Below, one piece after another: positions 51,924 through 61,919 of a stretch of 64,000 nt of DNA. Both the position numbers and the translations under genes were made by a program. Below the pieces are notes generated by a model. It saw nothing but the letters and a program-made list of their open reading frames with translations, was not told where the DNA came from and did no database searches. Each line of letters begins with the position of its first letter. The first letter of the stretch is position 1. Source of the DNA: Bog-473 sp963817735 (GTDB taxonomy: Bacteria; Actinomycetota; Acidimicrobiia; Acidimicrobiales; RAAP-2); the NCBI GenBank assembly GCA_963817735.1, contig CAWFPP010000004.1, forward strand, positions 1-64,000. Reading direction: 5' to 3'.

Positions 51924-52895
51924 GTGACGCCGGTAGGAAGTGGATCGCCGCGACCGCAGCTGGGGTTCATCCTCCCCGCCACCACGCAGGGAGAACTCTC
52001 CGCCCGAGACGGTAGTACCCATGGTACTACCGGAAGCGCCGCCGCCGTCGCCGAGCTCTGTCGCCGCGCCGAAGCGACCGGGGCCGATTCCTTGTGGGCG
52101 GTCGACCACCTCTACTGGCCCCATCCCATCGCCGAGGCCTTCACGACGCTGGCCGTCGCCGCCGTCACGACGAGCCGGCCGATGCTGGGGACCTGTGTCC
52201 TCCAGTTGCCGCTGCGGCCCGCCTCGGCTGTGGCCAAACAGGCGACGGCGCTCCAGCTCCTCTCGGGCGGGCGCTTCGTACTCGGCCTGGGCGTGGGCAT
52301 CCACGAGACCGAGTACGTGCGCGCCGGCGTCGACTACCACCGGCGCGGTCGCCTCATGGACGAGGGGGTGGCCGGGCTCCGCCGGGCCTGGGCCGGGCCC
52401 GAGGCGGGCGGTGCCGACTACGTGCAGGAGCCGGCGTCGGTGCCGGTCCCGTTGTGGTTCGGGGGCGCCAGCGCGGCGGCCCGCAGACGCGCCGCCGCGG
52501 TCGGCGACGGCTGGGTTCCCCTCTTCCTCGCCCCAGACGAATACAGGACCGCCGTGGTGGCCTTGCGGCGCGAGACGGCCCAGGCCGGCCGCGATCCCGA
52601 GGCCGTGCAGGCCGGGGTCGTCGTCTTTGCGTGTGTCGGTGACGACGACCGGGCGCCCGTCCAAGGAGCCCACTGGCTCTCCGAGCTGTACCGCCTGCCG
52701 CCCAAGGCCTTCCAGCGCCACCTGGTGGCAGGCTCGCCCGAGACGTGCGCTGCCGCCCTCAGCCGCTACGCGGAGGCCGGGGCCCGGCACATACTCGTGA
52801 TGGTGGCGGGCTCGCCGGCCGTCGAGCATTTCGGGCAACTTCGAGCGGCGTTCGTGGGCGAGCAGCTCCAGGCGTTGGCGGGGGTATCGGCATGA
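51924..52895 (+). CDS. LLM-class oxidoreductase
   Basis: 323 residues from a GTG. TIM-barrel pattern: LGFILPATTQGELSARDGST, LCRRAEATGADSLWAVDHLY, AVAKQATALQLLSGGRFVLG with LGVGIHETEYVRAGVDYHRR and PVPLWFGGASAAARRRAAAV. Glycine-rich ends of strands and the LSGGRF motif support flavin or F420 binding. Its stop overlaps the thiolase ATG by 4 bp. The cotranscription with thiolase, KAS III and a nucleotidyltransferase suggests a step on an acyl-derived substrate, but no named pathway fits with confidence. Confidence 0.87.
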   Translation: MTPVGSGSPRPQLGFILPATTQGELSARDGSTHGTTGSAAAVAELCRRAEATGADSLWAVDHLYWPHPIAEAFTTLAVAAVTTSRPMLGTCVLQLPLRPASAVAKQATALQLLSGGRFVLGLGVGIHETEYVRAGVDYHRRGRLMDEGVAGLRRAWAGPEAGGADYVQEPASVPVPLWFGGASAAARRRAAAVGDGWVPLFLAPDEYRTAVVALRRETAQAGRDPEAVQAGVVVFACVGDDDRAPVQGAHWLSELYRLPPKAFQRHLVAGSPETCAAALSRYAEAGARHILVMVAGSPAVEHFGQLRAAFVGEQLQALAGVSA

Positions 52896-54084
52896 GCGCC
52901 ACCGACGTCGCCATCCTGGGCACCGGCATGAGCGACATGAGCCGACGCGACCTCGAGCCCGACACCATGGCCTACGAGGTCATGCACGAGGCCCTCGGCG
53001 ACGCCGGCGTCTCGGCGCACGAGCTCGGGCTCGTCATCGTGGGCAACGCCATGGCCGGGCGTCTGAGCGACCAGGGGTGCATGAAAGGGCAGACCTGGCT
53101 CAGCAAGGCCGGCCTCAGCGAGGTCGCCATCGTCAACGTCGACAACTCGTGCGCCGGCGGGAGCTCCGCCTTGCACCTGGCCACCCTGGCGGCCACCGCC
53201 CAGGACCGCCCGGTACTGGCTCTCGGGGTCGAGAAGATGTGGACCGGCGACCGGGCCGGGACGATCGCCGGTATCGAGGACGGGCTCCCTTCGGAGTACC
53301 GCCACGACCTGCACGACCGCCGCCACACCGACGACAATCCCGCCGGCAGCATCCTGATGGGCCTCAACAACGGCTGGGCCCACCGCCTCATGGCCGAGGT
53401 CGGCGCCACGGTGCGCCAGATCGCCGCCGCCGCCGTCAAGGCGTTCGAGCACGCGGCGCGCAACCCGCTGGCGCAGTTCCAGCGGCGCGTGACCATCGAG
53501 GAGGTGCTCGCCTCTCCGCAGGTGGCCGGCGTCCTCACCCGGCTCATGTGCAGCTCGTTCACCGACGGCGCGGCCGCCGTCGTGCTGGGCGGGCCGTCCG
53601 TCACGGCCCCGGCCTCGGCGCCCCGTATCATCGGCTCGGTGGCGCGTTCAGGAAACGGCTCGATCGACTATCACGACCGTTTGACCCAGACCGCCGAGGC
53701 GGCGTGGGATGCCTTCGGCTTCGGCCCCGGCGACGCCGACCTGCTCGAATTGCACGACGCGACGTCGGCCGAGGAGCTCTTCGCCCTCGAGTCGCTCGGC
53801 TTCTTCGCCCCCGGGGAGGCGGGACCGGCCACCGAGGCCGGCGCCACCGGCATCGACTCACCGGGTCTCGTCGTGAACCCGAGCGGCGGCCTCGTCGGAC
53901 GCGGGCACCCGCTCGGCGCCACCGGCCTGGCCCAGGTGGTCGAATTGGCCACCCAGTTCCGCGGTCGCGCCGGTGCCCGCCAGGTCGCCGGCGCACGGCT
54001 CGGCGTGGCGGTGAACACGGGGGGGATCATCTACGGGGACGCGGGGTTCGTGGGCATCCACGCCGTACGCTCCGGATCCGCCGC

Positions 54085-54088
<4 letters not shown>
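52892..54088 (+). CDS. Thiolase-family protein (SCP-x/acetyl-CoA acetyltransferase-like)
   Basis: 398 residues, ATG overlapping the previous stop. Catalytic Cys in IVNVDNSCAGGSSALHLATL near residue 85; His in LLELHDATSAEELFALESLG; a second active-site region GLVVNPSGGLVGRGHPLGAT with GHPLGATG. In this group Asn-Cys-Ala-Gly-Gly and the HDA motif are typical of SCP-x-like thiolases used in lipid or steroid degradation. Full length, no frame break. Its stop overlaps the GTG of the KAS III gene. Confidence 0.92.
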
Positions 54089-55007
<919 letters not shown>

Positions 55008-55011
<4 letters not shown>

Positions 55012-55890
55012 GCGAGGAGGGCGGCGGGGCGGATCCGGCGCTGGTCATCCTGGCAGCCGGGCGGGCCCGTCGCTATGGCGGCGTCAAGCCGCTGGCACCG
55101 GTGGGCCCGCACGGCGAGGCCGTGATCGACCTGGTGGCCTCCGACGCCGTCGCGGCGGGGTTCGGCACCATCGTCCTGGTGCTGGGTCCGAGCACCGGTC
55201 CGGCCATCCGGTACCACGTCGAGCACACCTGGCCCGGCGCCGTCGATGCTCGCTTCGCCTTGCAGCCCGCACCACTGGGCACCGTGCACGCCGTCCTCGA
55301 GCGCGTCAGACCACGTGGGTGACGCACCCTACGGCGTGGGCAACGCCGACGACATCTACGGCCAGGCTCCCTGCGCCCAGCTGGTCGCCCACCTGCGGTC
55401 CAAGGCCAACGCCGACGCCACGACCAACGCGCTGGTGGGCTACCGGCTCTCCGACGCCGTCATCGGCACCTCGCCGGTCACCCGCGGCATCTGTCGCGTT
55501 GGCGACGACGGCATGCTGCTGGGGGTGGAGGAGCGGCGCCAGGTGACCCGGACGCCCGACGGCGGCTTCGTGGCCGACGACGCCCGAGAGCCCGTGGCGC
55601 TCCCGCCTGACGCCCGGGTCTCCATGAACCTGTGGGGGTTCACCCCCGCCTTCCACAAGACGCTGCAGGCGGCCATGAACGACGCCGTGGACGCCTCCGA
55701 GGAGGCCGAGGTCCTGCTGCCCGAGGTGGTCGCCGATTCGCTCGCCACCAGCTCGTTCACGGTCCTGGCGGCCCGGGGCCGCTGCATCGGCGTCACGCAT
55801 CCCGATGACCTCTCCCTGGTCCAGGCCGAGCTGAATCGCCAGGTGGCAGCGGGTGAACGCCCGGCCCGCCTCTGGGCTTCCCTGCACTGA
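55008..55890 (+). CDS. Nucleotidyltransferase (sugar-phosphate type), one frameshift
   Basis: About 294 residues when joined; ATG overlaps the KAS III stop by 4 bp. First frame: LVILAAGRARRYGGVKPLAP, the nucleotide-binding G-x-G-x-R-x-G-K loop in a slightly altered form, then VDARFALQPAPLGTVHAVLE. Near 55315 the frame breaks between RVRP and HVGDAPYGVGNADDIYG. The second frame runs intact: TSPVTRGICRVGDDGMLLGV, MNLWGFTPAFHKTLQAAMND and GVTHPDDLSLVQAELNRQVA. Related proteins activate sugar phosphates; the true substrate is unknown. Last gene of the operon. Confidence 0.75.
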
Positions 55891-56475
55891 CCGACCGGGC
55901 GGGAGAAGAAACCTCCGCGATCTTGGCGCCACGGCGCGGGGTCGACCCCTGCACGGCCGTTACCCATGCATGGGGATGGGAACGGGGAACGAAAAGAGGG
56001 GTCCGGACGCGACGCAACCCCGAGTAACCGTTCGGCCGAAGCCTCCCGTGCTCCTCGGGGCCACGTCAGCGACAATCCGCTGGCACCGTGCCGAGGTCGT
56101 GTCGGACAACCCCTGCCCGGGCCGGTCCCGGCGACTCCAGGGAAGCCACCGTGACGCGCCACGGACCATCTTCACTCGGATCCTCCTGCCCACTCCAGTC
56201 ACGCTCCCCTCACGGGGCTCGCTCCCTTTCCTCGATCCCGCTTTGCAGCGTTCTCTCGGCTTCCCCCCGTTCCGCCTTGCGGCTTCCCTTCGGGCTTCCC
56301 TCGCTCCCACCTTGCGGTGCTCGCTTGAGGTTCGGCGGGCTGTTGTTTCCGAACAGGGGACACCTTGCGCCACTCGAAACACGGGGTCAATGGCGTTTCG
56401 CGAAATCCAGATGTTCTCCCCATCTTTCTCCGCGTCATCCCCAAGGGAGACCTCGTCCGTCCCCAGTTCTTCCCC
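55891..56475. other. Intergenic, no gene seen
   Basis: 585 bp between the nucleotidyltransferase and the GH43-like gene. A pyrimidine-rich stretch runs from about 56200 to 56330 on the plus strand. No convincing RNA or gene. The GH43 frame is open back to 56365, but the signal peptide favours 56476. Confidence 0.5.
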
Positions 56476-57621
56476 ATGGTGACGTCGGCGCGAGGCCGTC
56501 GTCGCGGCGTCATCGTCGCACTAGTCGTTGCGCTCACGCTGGCCGCGATGTTCGGGCTCGGCATCTTGAGCGCCGGTGCGCGCACCGCTGACGAGTCAAC
56601 AGTTTCCACGGCGCAGTACCTCTCCACCGGCGCGCTCGGCGCCGCCGCCGCGGACAGCGCGTTGGGTCTGCAGACGCCCTACTTCGAACCGCCCGCGCTG
56701 TCGGACCCGTCCTCTCCCGGCTTCACCATCAACTCGGGCGCCGATCAGCCCGACCCGTTCATGTTCCAGCAGGGCGGCCGCTACTACCTCTTCACGTCGC
56801 AGGACAAGGTGCCGCAGAACGTGCCGGTCCGCTCCGGGACCACCGTGGGCAAGTGGGGCGGACCCAGCGACGCGCTGCCCGATCCGCCCGCGTGGGCCGT
56901 CCCCGGCGTCACGTGGGCGCCCGACGTTGCGCAGTTCGGCAATCACTACCTCCTGTACTTCACGTCGCAGCTCAAGGGTGTGTCGCCGTCAACCATGTGC
57001 ATCGGCGACGCCATCAGCACCGCCGTCGCCGGTCCCTACATCGCGTCGCCGGTCCCGTTCGTCTGCCAGCAGTCGCTCGGTGGCTCCATCGACCCCCGCG
57101 TCTTCGATGATGCCGACGGGCAGCCCTACATGATCTGGAAGTCGGACCAGAACTCCCGGTCCGACAGCACCAACACGCAGATCTACACCCAGTTGCTGAG
57201 CCCGGACGGTCTCCATCTGCAGGGGCAGCCGACGGTGATCTTCGGACCGGACGAGTCGTGGCAGGGCCACATCGTCGAGGCGCCGCAGATGGTGCTCGTG
57301 CGCGGCGATTACTACCTCTTCTACTCCGGCGGGTGGTTCAACCAGCCCGGGTACTCCATCGGGGTGGCGCGCTGTGCCGGACCGCTCGGACCGTGCAGCG
57401 ACGATTCCTCGACTCCGCTGCTGGGGTCGAACTCGCAGGGAGAGGGGCCCGGCGAGGAATCGGTCTTTACCAACGCGGCGGGCTTCTGGCTGCTCTACAC
57501 CCCCTTCAGCTCCACCCTGCCGCTGCCGGGACCGCCCCGTCCGGTCTCCATGGCCCACCTCGGCTTCGGCCCGGCAGGCCCGTATCTGGCCGCGCCACTC
57601 GAGGTCTCCGGACCGAACTGA
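56476..57621 (+). CDS. Secreted glycoside hydrolase family 43-like protein
   Basis: 381 residues from the ATG at 56476 (an earlier in-frame ATG at 56365). Signal anchor GVIVALVVALTLAAMFGLGI. Five-bladed beta-propeller pattern of GH43: NSGADQPDPFMFQQGGRYYL (general base Asp), VPGVTWAPDVAQFGNHYLLY, GGSIDPRVFDDADGQPYMIW (pKa-modulating Asp), GHIVEAPQMVLVRGDYYLFY (acid Glu). All three acidic residues are in place. It likely cleaves arabinose- or xylose-containing glycans outside the cell; exact specificity is not visible. Confidence 0.88.
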   Translation: MVTSARGRRRGVIVALVVALTLAAMFGLGILSAGARTADESTVSTAQYLSTGALGAAAADSALGLQTPYFEPPALSDPSSPGFTINSGADQPDPFMFQQGGRYYLFTSQDKVPQNVPVRSGTTVGKWGGPSDALPDPPAWAVPGVTWAPDVAQFGNHYLLYFTSQLKGVSPSTMCIGDAISTAVAGPYIASPVPFVCQQSLGGSIDPRVFDDADGQPYMIWKSDQNSRSDSTNTQIYTQLLSPDGLHLQGQPTVIFGPDESWQGHIVEAPQMVLVRGDYYLFYSGGWFNQPGYSIGVARCAGPLGPCSDDSSTPLLGSNSQGEGPGEESVFTNAAGFWLLYTPFSSTLPLPGPPRPVSMAHLGFGPAGPYLAAPLEVSGPN

Positions 57622-57648
57622 TCTGGCAGCGGCCCGTATGCTCCCCAC

Positions 57649-58290
57649 ATGCAGCTGAGCCCGGAGTGCGCACGGGTGCTGGGAGCATTGGTGGAGAAGG
57701 GCCTGGCCACTCCCCAGCAGTATCCGCTCACCATCAACGCCCTGCACTCCGCCTGCAACCAGACTTCGAACAGGGAGCCGGTCGTCAACTATGACGAGAC
57801 GACAGTGCTCGCGGCACTCGACGAGCTCAAGGACAAGAAACTCGTTCGCTTCGTCCTGCCCTCGCACGGCCGCTCGGTCGTCCGCTACCGCCAGGTCCTC
57901 GATGAGACGCTCGGCCTCGATGCCCGGCAGTGCGCCATCCTGGCCGTGCTCTTGCTCCGCGGGCCGCAGACCATCGGCGAATTGCGCATCCGGACCGAAC
58001 GGATGGCCCGGTTCGAAGACCTGCACGAGGTGGAGCACGAGCTCGACTTGCTGGGCGGGCGTGAAGAGCCGCTGGCCCGCAACGCCGGCCGGCAACCCGG
58101 CCAGAAGGAGGAGCGCTGGGCCACGACCATGGTCGCCGCTCCGGACCCGCGGTCGTCCGAGGAACCGCTCGGCGCCGGCAACGTCGCGGCGCCCTCCGAC
58201 GAACTGCACGCCGAGCTGGCCGAGCTGAGGGCGGAGGTGGCAGACCTGCGACGCGAGGTGCACGAGCTGCGCGAGAGCCTCGGCGGCTGA
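57649..58290 (+). CDS. YceH-like protein (DUF480/UPF0502)
   Basis: 213 residues. Starts MQLSPECARVLGALVEKGLA with TPQQYPLTINALHSACNQTS and NREPVVNYDETTVLAALDEL, the DUF480 signature of two tandem winged-helix domains; second domain at LDARQCAILAVLLLRGPQTI with GELRIRTERMARFEDLHEVE. C-terminal coiled coil (DELHAELAELRAEVADLRRE). Role unknown in any species to my knowledge; probably a DNA-binding or adaptor protein. 27 bp after the GH43-like gene and in the same direction. Confidence 0.9.
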   Translation: MQLSPECARVLGALVEKGLATPQQYPLTINALHSACNQTSNREPVVNYDETTVLAALDELKDKKLVRFVLPSHGRSVVRYRQVLDETLGLDARQCAILAVLLLRGPQTIGELRIRTERMARFEDLHEVEHELDLLGGREEPLARNAGRQPGQKEERWATTMVAAPDPRSSEEPLGAGNVAAPSDELHAELAELRAEVADLRREVHELRESLGG

Positions 58291-58523
58291 GTCCGGTGAT
58301 GTGACACGATCGTTCGCGTGCGTTGCCGCCTCTTCGATGGAGGGCCTACGGGCGACGAGCCACACGAACAGGTGCAGTGCTCCTCATTCGGTTACCGACA
58401 GTCGGACCTGGTGCTGCACCTTGCTCCTCGTATTGTTGCCGTGCTGATTGAGACGGGCGCTCGTTCGACGACTCCGCACAGAGAACACAAGAACGTGGTG
58501 CCGCGCTGAACCTAATGTTATAG
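58291..58523. other. Intergenic; short frame of doubtful reality
   Basis: A 63-codon frame (58318-58509) starts at a GTG with no ribosome site and has no recognisable product. The 3' part must hold the promoter for the GntR gene; TATAGGATT near 58519 is AT-rich compared with its surroundings. Confidence 0.35.
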
Positions 58524-58548
58524 GATTCAACTAATATCTAGTTGAATC
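58524..58548. promoter_or_regulatory. Palindromic operator upstream of GntR gene
   Basis: Perfect inverted repeat GATTCAACTA, five bases (ATATC), TAGTTGAATC, 22 bp before the GTG of the GntR-like gene. Probable autoregulation site. Confidence 0.7.
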
Positions 58549-58570
58549 TCAGATAGCGGAGGGATGAACG

Positions 58571-58951
58571 GTGATCGAGTTCAGCTCGACGCGGCGTCGG
58601 GCGTGGCGACCTACTACAGCTGGTCCAGCAGGTTCATCAGGCCTCCAGCTCGGCATTCTCGAACCCGGAGACCAGTTGCCGACGGCCAGCAGGTTGTCGC
58701 AAGCTTGCGATCAACCCGAATACGGTGCTCAAGGCGTACAGGGACTCGACGCGAGGGCTGGTAAGCCGCGACCGGGTCAGGGGACGTTCGTGGTCGGAAC
58801 ACTCCCCGAGTGACCCGCGGTACAGGAGCGCTTTCTCACCTCGATGACTGCCTGGCTGCGAAAGGCCTGGGCCGCTGGCCTCGGTTCCGACGACATCGAG
58901 GCGATCTTCCGCACGGCTATCCGCAGCTTGTTCGCCGAGGACGTGGCATGA
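58571..58951 (+). pseudogene. GntR-family regulator (YtrA-like), frameshifted
   Basis: GTG at 58571 behind CGGAGGG. Fragments in several frames: LQLGILEPGDQLPTA (winged-helix start), INPNTVLKAYRD (recognition helix), RPGQGTFVVGTLPE (wing), and at the end WLRKAWAAGLGSDDIEAIFR and TAIRSLFAEDVA. At least three single-base breaks. The full protein would be about 127 residues, the size of YtrA-type regulators that control a neighbouring ABC transporter. Its stop overlaps the ATG of the ABC gene. Confidence 0.65.
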
Positions 58952-59632
58952 CCGACGTCATCGAGACCGACAAGCTGGGCAAGCGCTATGGGCGCAAGTG
59001 GGCGCTCCGCGACTGCACCTTGTCATCCCCGAAGGCAGAGTCGTCGGCCTTGTCGGGCCGAACGGAGCGGGCAAGACGACGTTGCACCTGGCCGTCGGGC
59101 TCCTCGCTCCGAGCACAGGTTCGATCACCATGCTGGACGGTCGCCCGGCGCTGGCCCCGAACAGCTGGCAAAGGTGGGATTCGTCGCCCAGGACACGCCT
59201 ATCTATGCCGGGCTCTCGGTGGCCAAGCATCTGCGAATGGGCGCCTACCTCAACAGACACTGGGACCGAGACCTCGCCGAACGCCGCATCGCTCAGATCG
59301 ACCTCGACCACGCCAGAAGGCCGGATCGCTCTCAGGCGGCCAACGGGCACAGCTGGCGTTGACGTTGGCCATTGCTCGACGACCGGAGCTTCTTCTCCTC
59401 GACGAGCCGGTCGCGAGCCTGGACACTTGCTCGACCGAATTCAGAGCCTGATGGAGATCGTGGCTCGAGAGGGAGTGACGTCGTCCTGTCTCGCATCTGG
59501 TCGCGACTTGGAGAGGATCTGCGACTACCTGGTGATCCTTATGGACTCGCAGGTGCGGCTGGCCGGAGAGGTGAGCGAGGTCGTCCGCGACCCGCTGCGG
59601 CGCCGCTGCACATCCCCTACAGGGGCGTGACG
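58948..59632 (+). pseudogene. ABC transporter ATP-binding protein, frameshifted and short
   Basis: MTDVIETDKLGKRYGRKWAL, then in other frames VVGLVGPNGAGKTT (Walker A), FVAQDTPIYAGLSVAKHLRM (Q-loop), and LSGGQRAQLALTLAIARRPE with LLLLDEPVASLD (signature and Walker B). The end differs from the usual length (about 290 residues expected, 225 here), and the 3' end overlaps the convergent SDR gene. Several single-base breaks. No permease gene follows, so the transporter is not complete in this region. Confidence 0.65.
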
Positions 59633-60405
59633 TAGGCCCCCGAGATCCCGCCGTCGACGAGGAAGGTCGACGCCGTCATGAAGGACGAGTCGTCGGAGGC
59701 CAGGAAGGCGGCCGCGGCGGCGATCTCGTTCGCCTCGCCGAAGCGCCCCATCGGGATGTGGACCAGGCGGCGCGCCGCCCGCTCGGGATCCTTGGCGAAG
59801 AGCTCCTGCAACAGCGGCGTGTTCACGGGCCCCGGGCAGAGCGCGTTGACCCGCACGCCCTGCCGGGCGAACTGCACACCGAGCTCACGCGACATGGCGA
59901 GGACGCCGCCCTTGGACGCGGTGTAGCTGACCTGGCTCGTGGCCGCGCCCATCACGGCCACGAACGACGCCGTGTTGATGATCGACCCCTTGCCCCGGGC
60001 CAGCAGGTGCGGCAGGGCGTGCTTGCAGCACAGGTAGACCGAGGTGAGGTTGACCCGCTGCACGCGCTCCCAGGCGTCCAGTCCCGTGTCGAGTATGGAG
60101 TCGTCGTCGGGCGGGCTGATGCCGGCGTTGTTGCAGCAGACGTCGATCCCGCCGTAGCGGCCGGCCACCTCGGCGTACAGGGCTTCGACCTCGTCGGAGG
60201 ACGTGACATCGGCCTTGACGAACATGCCGCCGACCGCGGTGGCCACCGCGCCGCCGGCCTCCTCGTCGAGATCGACCACGGCGACGGTGGCGCCCTCGCT
60301 GGCGAATCGCTCGCACATGGCGCGGCCGATGCCGCTGGCGCCACCGGTGACGACCGCCACGCGGTCAACGAGGCGGTGGCCGTACCGGATGGTGTCGTCG
60401 CTCAT
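59617..60405 (-). CDS. Short-chain dehydrogenase/reductase
   Basis: 262 residues. Classical SDR: VAVVTGGASGIGRAMCERFA (TGxxxGxG), VVDLDEEAGG (Asp choosing NAD), DVCCNNAGISPPDDDSIL (NNAG), SIINTASFVAVMGAATSQVS with catalytic Ser, YTASKGGVLAMSRELGVQFA (Tyr-x-x-x-Lys) and RVNALCPGPVNTPLLQELFA. NAD-dependent oxidation of an alcohol is expected, substrate unknown. The aldehyde dehydrogenase 33 bp upstream on the same strand suggests a two-step alcohol to acid oxidation. Confidence 0.93.
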   Translation of the reverse strand: MSDDTIRYGHRLVDRVAVVTGGASGIGRAMCERFASEGATVAVVDLDEEAGGAVATAVGGMFVKADVTSSDEVEALYAEVAGRYGGIDVCCNNAGISPPDDDSILDTGLDAWERVQRVNLTSVYLCCKHALPHLLARGKGSIINTASFVAVMGAATSQVSYTASKGGVLAMSRELGVQFARQGVRVNALCPGPVNTPLLQELFAKDPERAARRLVHIPMGRFGEANEIAAAAAFLASDDSSFMTASTFLVDGGISGAYVTPL

Positions 60406-60438
60406 GTCTCTCCTCCTGCGGGGTGGGGCGCCGGGTCG

Positions 60439-61886
60439 CTATTCCGAGCTGATGAAGACGTTCTTCACGTCGCTGAACGCCTCGAGCGCGTCCGGCCCGA
60501 GCTCGCGCCCGATGCCCGACTGCTTGGCGCCACCGAAGGGCGTCCAGTAGCGCACTGACGAATGGGAGTTGACCGACAGCGTCCCGGTCTCGACGGCGCG
60601 GGCCACGCGCAGAGCCCGGCCGACGTCGCGGGTCCAGAGCGACCCGGACAGTCCATACGGCGTGTCGTTGGCCAGGCGGACCGCGTCGGCCTCGTCCTCG
60701 AAGGGGATCACCGCGACGACCGGCCCGAAGATCTCCTCGGTGGCCGCCGGCGCGCCGGGTCGACCGGTGCCAGCACGGTCGGGGCGAACCAGTTGCCGGG
60801 GCCGTCCGGGCAGCTGCCCCGGAAGGCCACCGGCGCGTCGTCGGGAACGAACGAGGCCACGCTGGCCAGGTGGGCCTCGGAGATGAGCGGGCCCATCTCG
60901 GTCTCCTCCAGCGTCGGATCCCCGACCCTGATGCCGGCGACGGCCGGCTCGAGCAATTCCATGAAGCGCTCGTAGACCGAGCGCTGGACGAGAATCCGCG
61001 AGCGGGCGCAGCAGTCCTGCCCCGCGTTGTCGAACACGCCGTAGGGCGCCCGGGCCGCCGCCAGCTCGATGTCGGCGTCGGCGAAGACGATGTTGGCGCT
61101 CTTGCCGCCGAGCTCGAGCGTCACCCGCTTGATCTGCGCGGCGCACCCGGCCATGACCTGGCGACCCACCTCGGTGGAGCCGGTGAAGCAGACCTTGCGC
61201 ACGGCGCGATGGTCCACGAAACGCTGGCCCACCACGCTGCCCTTGCCGGGCAGGATCTGCAGGACACCCTCGGGGATTCCGGCCTCGAGCGCCAGCTCGC
61301 CGATGCGCAGCGCGCTCAGCGGTGTCAGCTCGGCCGGTTTGAGGACCACCGTGTTGCCGGCGGCCAGCGCCGGGGCGAAGCCCCAGCCGGCGATGGCCAT
61401 GGGAAAGTTCCACGGCACGATGATGCCGACGACGCCGAGCGGCTCGTGGAAGGTCACGTCGAGTCCGCCCGGCACGGGGATCTGCCGGCCACTGTGGCGC
61501 TCGGGGGCGCCGGCGTAGAACTCGATCACGTCGCGCACGTTGCCCGCCTCCCAGCGGGCGTTCCCCAGCACGTGGCCGGCGTTGATGACCTCTAGAGCGG
61601 CGAGCTGCACGATGTCGGCATCGACCGCCGCCGCGAAGCGACGGAGCAGGCGCGCCCGGTCCCCCGGTGCGACGGCTCGCCACTCCTCGAAGGCGGCGGC
61701 GGACCGCACGATGGCCGCATCCGTCTCCGCGGCGTTCAGCCCCTCGATGGTGGTGAGGACCTCGGCGGTGGCGGGATTGCGGACGTCCACGGCGTGATCT
61801 TTGCCGATGACGGGGAGGATGCCCCAAGCGGGCCGCCCAGGCCGGCCCCCACTCCGCCCGCGTCGGCCCGTACTGACCCCCGTCAC
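60439..61886 (-). CDS. NAD(P)-dependent aldehyde dehydrogenase, one frameshift
   Basis: About 482 residues when joined; start between 61886 and 61790 is uncertain. VVGIIVPWNFPMAIAGWGFA, VLKPAELTPLSALRIGELAL, VCFTGSTEVGRQVMAGCAAQ, TLELGGKSANIVFADADIEL (general base Glu) and FDNAGQDCCARSRILVQRSV (catalytic Cys). Near 60745 one base appears missing (PVDPGAPAATEEIFGP expected), after which PVVAVIPFEDEADAVRLAND and NSHSSVRYWTPFGGAKQSGI complete the fold. Likely works with the SDR. Substrate unknown. Confidence 0.85.
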
Positions 61887-61919
61887 CGGAGGCGTATCGC
61901 GCCGGTACAGTGCGGAACC

